Source: Algoriphagus algorifonticola
Lineage (GTDB): Bacteria; Bacteroidota; Bacteroidia; Cytophagales; Cyclobacteriaceae
Length of the DNA: 64,000 nt
Assembly: GCF_007655305.1 (NCBI RefSeq)
Contig: NZ_VLOG01000065.1
Span: forward strand, 124,001-188,000
Direction: 5' to 3'
The stretch's first letter is position 1; the number at the start of each line of letters is the position of its first letter. The notes beneath the pieces were generated by a model, which saw only the letters and a program-made list of their open reading frames with translations, made no database searches and had not been told where the DNA came from. Shown piece by piece: positions 36,667 to 42,972 of the stretch. A program made the position numbers and the translations under genes.

Positions 36667-37536
36667 TTATCCTTCATTTTTGTTAACCCATCCATAGGCA
36701 TATTCCAAAATACAATTTGAGATTTCAATCATTACTGTAACAGCTTCTATTCGATTTAGGTCAGTAACGGTTTTTGAGTCATATTTTGAAAGGTAACTTC
36801 CAATGGTGAAATCATCTGTATTCACTTCTACAATTGGATTAAAAATATGTTTTCTGCTAAAATGGATGTACCCTGAGGTCGTATTGTAAACATCTTTTAT
36901 CCACGGATATTCCTCTGAAGCTTTGTCTCTTAAGTACCAATCCTGAAGACGTTGTTTTTCATTTTTTGAATCATAGAATATATCAACTTTCTCACCTTTC
37001 ATTACCTCATTAGCAAAATAATGAGGATCCTCAACAAGCCAAGCCGCAAATAATCTTAGGAAACTATCAAGGTAAGGCCTAACGAGGTGCGATGCTGCCA
37101 TATAATTCTTGGATTCCAAAAGAAGGATAAATCCTTCAATTAGAGAGAGTGCTCTTGAATAGGTGCCGTTTAAAAATAAATCCAAATGAAAAAGTTCTTT
37201 TCCTGGAAGCTGGCTAGTTCGAAACATCAACAGAAATCTTTGTTCATAGCTTCGCAAAATTTCCTTAAAAGCAAAAAGATATCTTGGCAATTCCTCTTCT
37301 TGATAATCTGAAGGTATTCCCAAATCCTTTAGTAAAAATGGGATCCAATACAGGTATGGACTAGCCTCTTTCGTTTCTTCCGAGTGAATAAAATAAGCAA
37401 ACTTCGTTTTATCATCGCTTTCAATAAACTGGGCTAAGGTCCATTTATTAAAATCGGTGATTTTTTCACTTGACAGGATTATTAATTGGTCAATCTCAGG
37501 ATTTTCGGTTTTTATCTCTCTCCAGTTTAGCATCAT
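36667..37536 (-). CDS. Unknown protein, last gene of the XRE-ImmA-PIN operon
   Basis: 289-aa soluble protein, predicted mostly helical. A central stretch (SRALSLIEGFILLLESKNYMA then SHLVRPYLDSFLRLFAAW) resembles DUF5677-like or HEPN-like helical domains, but no clear R-x4-6-H HEPN motif is visible, so the link is weak. The ATG directly follows the stop of the PIN gene with no gap (TAA then ATGATG), so the two are translationally linked. The two consecutive ATGs (37536, 37533) are equivalent. It may be a second effector or an immunity protein of the module. Confidence 0.7.
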   Translation of the reverse strand: MMLNWREIKTENPEIDQLIILSSEKITDFNKWTLAQFIESDDKTKFAYFIHSEETKEASPYLYWIPFLLKDLGIPSDYQEEELPRYLFAFKEILRSYEQRFLLMFRTSQLPGKELFHLDLFLNGTYSRALSLIEGFILLLESKNYMAASHLVRPYLDSFLRLFAAWLVEDPHYFANEVMKGEKVDIFYDSKNEKQRLQDWYLRDKASEEYPWIKDVYNTTSGYIHFSRKHIFNPIVEVNTDDFTIGSYLSKYDSKTVTDLNRIEAVTVMIEISNCILEYAYGWVNKNEG

Positions 37537-38073
37537 TTAGAATTTTAGCTCCCTACACCCATACTCCTCCCACTTCTTCACAGGAAGTCTGCTTCCTGCT
37601 TTTAGCACTCGCTGAATAAAATCGTCGCAGTCTGATTCGGTGAGTTGCCCTTTCTTGACTGCTTGGCAAAGAAAATCCATCGTAGTCAGGTAGGTGATTT
37701 GGTGGAGCTTGCAGTAACTGGCGATATCCTTTAGGTTGCTGCTGGCCAGAATGTCTTTGGAATAGCGGACTACAGCCAAACAAGCGGATTCTCCATCACC
37801 TTTAAACATTAGCTTTTTAATATGAAGATATTCTTTTTTGATTTCAGGCTGGTCTTCCGGAAAAGGGATCTGCTCGATTAGTTTGAAGTTAAGCAGATTG
37901 TCCACTTCCGTTTTCCTTCCCGGCATTCTGGAGATTTCTGCATAGACCTTGTCCAGAATTTTGATGGGATAGGGGAAAATATGTGGAAGCAGGGTGATTT
38001 GCCCACCGGAGATAAAGTGGGAAAGGACATCTGCGTCGATCAGGATGATTTTCTCATTCTTTTTCGTCCCCAT
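37537..38073 (-). CDS. PIN-domain-like protein, putative toxin
   Basis: 178 aa with a PIN nuclease pattern: IILIDADVLSHF (Asp13, Asp15), GDGESACLAVVRY with the conserved acidic residue in the middle, ILASSNLKDI, and YLTTMDFLCQA with a late aspartate. Such domains act as RNases in VapC-like toxins. The C-terminal region (QRVLKAGSRLPVKKWEEYG) is extra. Its start overlaps the end of the ImmA/IrrE gene by 20 bases, so it is coupled to the peptidase. Links of PIN genes to COG2856 peptidases have been predicted as toxin-antitoxin pairs in comparative genomics. Confidence 0.78.
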   Translation of the reverse strand: MGTKKNEKIILIDADVLSHFISGGQITLLPHIFPYPIKILDKVYAEISRMPGRKTEVDNLLNFKLIEQIPFPEDQPEIKKEYLHIKKLMFKGDGESACLAVVRYSKDILASSNLKDIASYCKLHQITYLTTMDFLCQAVKKGQLTESDCDDFIQRVLKAGSRLPVKKWEEYGCRELKF

Positions 38074-38788
38074 TGCTTCCCAAGTCAGAAAAATCCAAAC
38101 CTAAATCCTCCAAAAGTTCATAATAATGAGACTCGGAAATTCGATCCCGCTCGTAAAGTTTTCGCGCTAGGTCACCATAATCTCCGATTACTTCACTTTG
38201 ATTGTCCTTCTCATACAGCTTCAGTGAATACCCGTGATTTATGGCACTGGCCCGCACTCCATGACTGTATTCCTCAGCCTGTGATTTATCAATCAATTTC
38301 AGTTCATATAGCCTATTCAATAGTGCTTTTCGGGAACAGGAAAAGTATTGCTCGATTTTCAATACAGTTGCGAGACTTAGTTTTGATTTTTCCAATTCCT
38401 CGTCAGGAGCCAGATCCCTGATTCCGTCTTCCGGTATAAGAAATTTGGACGCAAAAGAATCGGCATTGTACTCCTCTTTATCCTTTTTGTTAAAAGCGCC
38501 TACCTGGCAGACGTGGTATGAAAAATCCTTTTGAATAAACAGGTGATAGAGTTCGTGACAAACCGTGAAGTGCTGATGTCCCAGCGTTCGGGCCGTATTC
38601 ACCAGCATAAACCGATTATTCTCACCTACCTTGATAGCCATCCCTGAAATATCCATTTCCAAAGGTCTGAATACTGCGAGGACTCCAAGCTTGTGTAGTA
38701 GGCTTTTGAGATGGATACTTTCCTTGTTGCTGAATCCATTCTCAGCCCGGAACTGAGCTGCATATTTCTCAAGAACCAGCGGACTCAT
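38054..38788 (-). CDS. ImmA/IrrE-family metallopeptidase
   Basis: 244-aa protein of the COG2856 (DUF955) zinc peptidase family. The zinc motif HExxH is present as TVCHELYHLF (His78, Glu79, His82), with a third acidic ligand expected in EYNADSFASKFLIP. ImmA-type enzymes cleave XRE repressors to derepress a mobile element or stress operon. The XRE gene immediately upstream overlaps it by 20 bases and is the natural candidate substrate or partner; the PIN gene downstream overlaps it too. No signal peptide. Confidence 0.9.
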   Translation of the reverse strand: MSPLVLEKYAAQFRAENGFSNKESIHLKSLLHKLGVLAVFRPLEMDISGMAIKVGENNRFMLVNTARTLGHQHFTVCHELYHLFIQKDFSYHVCQVGAFNKKDKEEYNADSFASKFLIPEDGIRDLAPDEELEKSKLSLATVLKIEQYFSCSRKALLNRLYELKLIDKSQAEEYSHGVRASAINHGYSLKLYEKDNQSEVIGDYGDLARKLYERDRISESHYYELLEDLGLDFSDLGSNGDEKE

Positions 38789-39125
38789 CGGCGAGAAGGG
38801 TTTTCATCTTTAGGTAATTTCGGACCATCTTTTTGAATTTGGCGATTTGCTCCAGATCGGAGGCCTTCAGACTATCTGCCCGAAATGCCAAGGCGAGATT
38901 GACACTTGCTACCTCCAAATCTTCTTCAAAAAAGTCATACTCGTCCACCCCATACAGGTTGGCTAGCTTACTTAGCAAAGGGGATGGAATGGTACGGCTA
39001 CCGTTTTCGTAATAGCTGACCTCTTCTCTCAATATTCCTAAGTACACTGCAATTTGATCCTGTGTAAAGCCAAGCTTTTTACGAAGTGCTTGAAGGTTCT
39101 TTCCGATGAGTTGATCCTGATTCAT
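38769..39125 (-). CDS. XRE-family regulator, first gene of the XRE-ImmA-PIN operon
   Basis: 118 aa with an N-terminal helix-turn-helix (about 7-62): LQALRKKLGFTQDQIAVYLG, then SYYENGSRTIPSP. The C-terminal ~55 residues (LALAFRADSLKASDLEQIAKFKKM, in two parts) form helices likely to bind the peptidase or undergo cleavage. It is preceded by a good Bacteroidota promoter and probably autoregulates. Its stop overlaps the start of the peptidase gene. Confidence 0.9.
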   Translation of the reverse strand: MNQDQLIGKNLQALRKKLGFTQDQIAVYLGILREEVSYYENGSRTIPSPLLSKLANLYGVDEYDFFEEDLEVASVNLALAFRADSLKASDLEQIAKFKKMVRNYLKMKTLLADESAGS

Positions 39126-39152
39126 AGACGATTTGGTTAAAAAATAATGTTA

Positions 39153-39181
39153 CAAACCTACAATATTTAAAAGTAAATCAA
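39153..39181 (-). promoter_or_regulatory. Bacteroidota-type promoter of the XRE-ImmA-PIN operon
   Basis: On the minus strand TTG (39181-39179), 18 bases, then TAGGTTTG (39160-39153) matches TTG/TAnnTTTG. The transcription start would lie at about 39147-39149, 22-24 bases before the ATG at 39125. Confidence 0.6.
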
Positions 39182-39225
39182 AATAAATGTAACAAATTTT
39201 AAGAGAAAGTCAGACTTGAGTTAAG

Positions 39226-39256
39226 TTGACATAGTGCATATAAAAATGTAAATTTG
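39226..39256 (+). promoter_or_regulatory. Bacteroidota-type promoter of the short XRE gene
   Basis: TTGAC (39226-39230, TTG at 39226-39228), 20 bases after the TTG, then TAAATTTG (39249-39256) matches the -33/-7 consensus. It is back-to-back with the minus-strand operon promoter at 39153-39181, so a regulator bound here could control both directions. Confidence 0.6.
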
Positions 39257-39292
39257 TCAACCAAAATTTGACCTAATCAAACTCAAACTCCC

Positions 39293-39526
39293 TTGAATTA
39301 CCTCGCCTCTCGCTTTAAATCAGCCCGCCTAATGAATGGACTTTCCCTTCAGGGCTTAGCTGATAAAATAGATAATCGGATTACTAAGCAGTCCCTAAGT
39401 AAGTACGAGTTGGGACAGGTTATTCCTGACCGCGATATGATTGGAATTCTATTCGAAGCACTTGGGGTTCGACCGGATTATTTTTTCTCCGATCAGTTTT
39501 TGAAAAATCAATTGACTTACCGGTAA
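39293..39526 (+). CDS. Short XRE-family regulator, possibly a truncated XRE-ImmA protein
   Basis: 77 aa, almost entirely one helix-turn-helix: FKSARLMNGLSLQGLADKI, ITKQSLSKYELGQVIPD, ALGVRPDYFF. The start is TTG (39293). This sequence type usually forms the N-terminus of a longer protein (about 350-400 aa) that continues into an ImmA/IrrE peptidase domain; here it stops soon after RPDYFF, and the following 450 bases show no recognisable continuation. It is either a truncated remnant or an independent small regulator. It is divergent from the XRE-ImmA-PIN operon. Confidence 0.7.
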   Translation: MNYLASRFKSARLMNGLSLQGLADKIDNRITKQSLSKYELGQVIPDRDMIGILFEALGVRPDYFFSDQFLKNQLTYR

Positions 39527-39975
39527 TTGGGTTGTGCTGTTTTTTGTCATAGGGAAGACAGTCATAATAAAAAATTCTATACAAGTCGTAATTCTCAGAC
39601 CGAGCTTGTGTTAGATGCTTTAATCACATTTCCCAAAGATCTTTCCCAGTCCTCTCCGGATCAAGATTTTTTATTTTATTGATGGATCGATACCGTGTCA
39701 GAAAAAATCCTCCATCTACCAAAATTGCAGTTCTTTTTTTCATTGAGATTAAAAAAAAGCTCTAGGGTCGGCATCCTCGCTATGTTATGTAGAATAGAGA
39801 ATACGTTGCCAAGAGCGTTATATGATCGAAATTTGATAAGCTTGAATTAAAAATACAACTGAATTTAATTTTTCAAAGTTTCTTTTATTGCTGAAAAACA
39901 AACGGTTAAATCTACTTTGGTTTGAAAACATTTTAAAAATTCGGCCTTTCAATCAGTTTTTATCATGAATATTTC
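39527..39975. other. AT-rich intergenic gap, nothing recognised
   Basis: A 449-base gap between the short XRE gene and the end of the CLC gene. I found no ORF with a recognisable domain, no peptidase-like continuation of the XRE gene in any frame, and no terminator of note. Confidence 0.55.
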
Positions 39976-41193
39976 TCAATACCACCACCCCTTCTTCCAG
40001 CCCAAATCCTGAGACCCATAAATCCCTCCTTTGCCTGAAAAGACGTAGGCTATAAAGCAAGCTATTGCAAGAAAAATTCCGGATTCATATCCGAAAAGCT
40101 CCATCCCCATCACTGTGCAGGCTATTGGTGTGTTTGTAGCGCCGGAAAATACGGCCACAAATCCCATCCCTGCCAAAAGCGCCAAAGGCAATGGGATCAG
40201 CGAGTGAAGCGCATTACCCAAGGTAGCTCCCGTGAAAAATAAAGGTGTCACTTCTCCTCCTTTAAATCCTGCTCCTAAAGTAAATCCTGTCAAGCCGGTT
40301 TTAGCCAACCAATCATACCAAGGCAAGGGTGTTTCAAAAGCCTCCACGATTCTAGGAACTCCCAAGCCCAAATAAGTGGTACTGCCCGAAATCCATACAA
40401 ATAATGCGATCAACAGTCCACCTATGAACGGCCTAAGTGGTGGGTAGGAAATCGTCTTTGAAAAAACTCTGGAAAAAAAATGGGAAGCCTCTGCAAATAA
40501 TCGCCCCGATAAACCAAAGGCAATTCCAGCAGGTATAATCCATAATAAATTCATCAAAGTATGAGTCGCTACTTCGGGGATTTGATAAACAGTATGACCC
40601 ACTCCCCAGAGTGATTCGCAAACCCAATGTGCAACCAAACCAGCCCAAAAGGCTGGAAAAATAGATTTCCATCGGAAATGACCCGTGTGCATCCATTCCA
40701 AAGAAAAAATAGCTCCTGCTAGTGGAGTCCCGAAAACTGAAGCAAATCCACCTGAAACTCCACAGATCAAGATAATTCTCCTGTCAGGTGACTCAAGTTT
40801 GAACCATTTGGTCAACTGATCTGCCAAAGATCCGCCCATTTGAACTGCAGTGCCTTCCCTTCCTGCCGAACCGCCGAAAAAATGGGTGAAAATAGTCCCA
40901 AAAAGCACCAAAGGAGTCATTCTGAGGGGAATTGGATTCTTGGTTTGGTATAATTCGTCCAATAATAAATTATTGCCTTTAACAGAATTTTGACCAATTT
41001 TATAATAAGTCCAGCCGATGATCCAACCGCCCAGCGGAAGTAAAGCAATTACCAACAAATGCTCTTCCCTGAAGTTGGTTGCCCAGTCTAATGCTACCAG
41101 AAAAAAGGCGGACGCAGAGCCCGAAAGCAAGCCAACCAAAAGGCCTAAAACCAGCCAAAGCAAAAAATATTTCAACAGTTTCGAGTAATCCAA
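39976..41193 (-). CDS. CLC-type transporter with fluoride (CLC-F) motifs
   Basis: 405-aa CLC-family membrane protein with about ten membrane segments. In place of the chloride-type GKEGP it has GREGT (111-115, in GGSAGREGTAVQMGG) and an upstream GNNLLLDE (73-80), and it carries GFKGGEVTPLFFTGATLGN near 310. GREGT with GNNL is the hallmark of the CLC-F fluoride/proton antiporters, which expel fluoride from the cytoplasm. The start is TTG at 41193, since a TAA lies four codons upstream in frame. No fluoride (crcB) riboswitch pattern was found in the ~120 bases upstream. Chloride transport cannot be excluded by eye. Confidence 0.82.
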   Translation of the reverse strand: MDYSKLLKYFLLWLVLGLLVGLLSGSASAFFLVALDWATNFREEHLLVIALLPLGGWIIGWTYYKIGQNSVKGNNLLLDELYQTKNPIPLRMTPLVLFGTIFTHFFGGSAGREGTAVQMGGSLADQLTKWFKLESPDRRIILICGVSGGFASVFGTPLAGAIFSLEWMHTGHFRWKSIFPAFWAGLVAHWVCESLWGVGHTVYQIPEVATHTLMNLLWIIPAGIAFGLSGRLFAEASHFFSRVFSKTISYPPLRPFIGGLLIALFVWISGSTTYLGLGVPRIVEAFETPLPWYDWLAKTGLTGFTLGAGFKGGEVTPLFFTGATLGNALHSLIPLPLALLAGMGFVAVFSGATNTPIACTVMGMELFGYESGIFLAIACFIAYVFSGKGGIYGSQDLGWKKGWWY

Positions 41194-41314
41194 AGCGACC
41201 GTTTAAATCAAGAATGGCAAAATAGGAATAGAAATTGACTTTTAAGTAGGAGATAAACTAGGAAAATCACTTCCCGAGAACTTATTTGAGTTTTCAGGGT
41301 TATTAGCACACAAA

Positions 41315-42205
41315 ATGAAGAACATATTAATCACCGGCGGCTCTGGCCTGATTGGCCAAAAAATTACCCAGCTATTGGAGGAAAAAGACTATGCAGTGGC
41401 TTGGCTGAGTAGGTCTTCCAAAAAGCGAAAATCCTTTGTTTGGGATATCAATTCCCAAACCATTGACCCTGAAGCGATGGAATGGGCAGATGCTGTCATC
41501 CACCTAGCAGGGGCAGGTGTAGCTGATCAACGATGGACTGCGGAAAGAAAGCAGGAAATTCTTCAATCCCGAACAAAAAGTACAGCCCTTCTTCATCAAG
41601 CAATAGAAAAGTCCGAGGCCAAACCCACGACTTTCATTTCTGCCTCAGCAGTTGGCTACTACGGTTTCAATACCGGAACCAAATTAGTGGATGAGAACTC
41701 AACTGCTGGAACTGATTTTCTGGCTCAGGTTGTAATAGCCTGGGAGAATGAAGTGAAGAAAATTGAATCCCTACATCTCAGAACAGTCATGCTCCGAATT
41801 GGAATTGTTTTGGACGCAGATGGAGGCGCATTGGCAGAAATGCTCAAACCGCCGGTTGCTGCACCTTTAGGTTCAGGAGATCAGTGGATGAGTTGGATCC
41901 ACATTGATGATTTGGCAAAAATGTTTGTCTTTGCTTTAGAAAAAACCACCCTACAAGGCGTATATAATGCTGTAGGCCCTAATCCTAGTACAAATCAACA
42001 ATTGACCAAGGAAGCAGCCGATGCGAAAGGCAAAACTTATTTGGGGATTGGAGTTCCTGGTTTTGTATTAAAATTAGTATTAGGAGAAATGGCAGCCATG
42101 GTATTGGGAGGAAATAGGGTTTCCTGCCAGAAAATCCAAAAAGCCGGCTTTCAGTTTGACTACTTTGAATTGTCAGAAGCCTTGAAGGATATTTTCAAGC
42201 ACTGA
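41315..42205 (+). CDS. TIGR01777-family NAD-dependent epimerase-like protein
   Basis: 296 aa, an extended short-chain dehydrogenase of the YfcH/TIGR01777 family: dinucleotide-binding ITGGSGLIGQKI (about 5-16), AVIHLAGAGVADQRWT, RTKSTALLHQAIE, SASAVGYYGFNTG with the active-site YxxxN-like pattern, and WMSWIHIDDLAKMF. A DUF1731-like C-terminal segment follows (LGEMAAMVLGGNRVSCQK). Substrates of the family are unknown; some members are linked to cell division. It appears monocistronic. Confidence 0.9.
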   Translation: MKNILITGGSGLIGQKITQLLEEKDYAVAWLSRSSKKRKSFVWDINSQTIDPEAMEWADAVIHLAGAGVADQRWTAERKQEILQSRTKSTALLHQAIEKSEAKPTTFISASAVGYYGFNTGTKLVDENSTAGTDFLAQVVIAWENEVKKIESLHLRTVMLRIGIVLDADGGALAEMLKPPVAAPLGSGDQWMSWIHIDDLAKMFVFALEKTTLQGVYNAVGPNPSTNQQLTKEAADAKGKTYLGIGVPGFVLKLVLGEMAAMVLGGNRVSCQKIQKAGFQFDYFELSEALKDIFKH

Positions 42206-42208
42206 TAC

Positions 42209-42382
42209 CTAGATTCTTTTTCCTCTCCCAACTAAAAACCAAAGCACAGTTCCCAAAAGCGGCACCAAAATCACTATTAAAATCCAGATTAATTTATCTG
42301 TATCGTTCGCAAAGTTGCTGATCACCACATCGTAAATGGTGTAGGCATAGATAGCCAATCCTATTATTCCAATTCCAAACAT
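42209..42382 (-). CDS. PLDc_N-type mini membrane protein (57 aa), third of three
   Basis: Starts MFGIGIIGLAIYAYTIYDVV, then FANDTDKLIWILIVILVPLLG and a short basic tail (GRGKRI). It has two membrane helices joined by a polar loop, the same layout as the two genes upstream and the phospholipase D N-terminal membrane (PLDc_N) family. It begins 2 bases after the preceding gene's stop, so it belongs to the same operon. It is easily missed because of its length. Confidence 0.75.
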   Translation of the reverse strand: MFGIGIIGLAIYAYTIYDVVISNFANDTDKLIWILIVILVPLLGTVLWFLVGRGKRI

Positions 42383-42384
42383 TT

Positions 42385-42618
42385 TCAGAAAGTTGAGGTT
42401 TTAGTGCCTTTTCCCATAATGAGGTAGACAAGAGGCCCAATTACTTGTCCAAATAAAATAATGATGATCCAGATGAGCTTCATATTAGGATCTTTAAAAT
42501 CCGAGCGGATGATATCCACCACGCAATAAATCCAAAGGATGGAGTAAGCTATTCCAAATAAGATCAAAAACAGGATTATCCCTCCTCCCATGTTATTCAC
42601 AAATACTAGTTCACTCAT
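42385..42618 (-). CDS. PLDc_N-type mini membrane protein, second of three
   Basis: From the ATG at 42618 it has 77 aa (MSELVFVNNMGGG); the frame extends 14 codons further, but this ATG overlaps the previous stop as ATGAGTGA, which supports it. Two membrane helices (LFLILFGIAYSILWIYCVV; LIWIIIILFGQVIGPLVYLI) flank DIIRSDFKDPNMK. The LIWIIIxLFGQVIGPLVY pattern is PLDc_N. No phospholipase catalytic HKD motif exists, so it is not an enzyme on its own. Confidence 0.78.
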   Translation of the reverse strand: MSELVFVNNMGGGIILFLILFGIAYSILWIYCVVDIIRSDFKDPNMKLIWIIIILFGQVIGPLVYLIMGKGTKTSTF

Positions 42619-42877
42619 ATTTGCTAAAATCATTCTTTTGATTGCTAAAATCTGGATCAAACCGCCTACGTTTTTTCATAGTCCTTGCCATCGATAAATA
42701 CAAAAAAGTCCCAATAACAGGAACAAAAATCAAAAGCAGCATCCACACTAATTTTTGATGAGAGTCTTTGAAGTCTGCTCTGAGCAAATTTATGAGAGCA
42801 TAAATCCAAAACCCCAAATAAATACCCATTGTAAGAGGCACTATCCAAAAAGGAAAGCCGGGTTCAAGTAAATTCAT
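42611..42877 (-). CDS. PLDc_N-type mini membrane protein, first of three
   Basis: 88 aa with two membrane helices (FWIVPLTMGIYLGFWIYALI; KLVWMLLLIFVPVIGTFLYLS) around NLLRADFKDSHQ, followed by a basic tail (MKKRRRF) that should be cytoplasmic. It shares the DFKD-x4-K-LxW loop with the second gene, so the two are paralogues. Its stop overlaps the next gene. Function unknown; related proteins are annotated only by fold. Confidence 0.78.
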   Translation of the reverse strand: MNLLEPGFPFWIVPLTMGIYLGFWIYALINLLRADFKDSHQKLVWMLLLIFVPVIGTFLYLSMARTMKKRRRFDPDFSNQKNDFSKYE

Positions 42878-42972
42878 TTCGATTCTTCAATTATTTTTAC
42901 CACTGTTCCAAAATAGCTTTTTTTGGGAAAATAAAGTAAGAATTTAGTCGAAAATTTAACTATTCAATAGAT

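Noticed and set aside
41194..41314. Fluoride (crcB) riboswitch before the CLC-F gene
   Set aside because: I searched by eye for the conserved GGNGATGG and pseudoknot pattern on the minus strand and did not find it.
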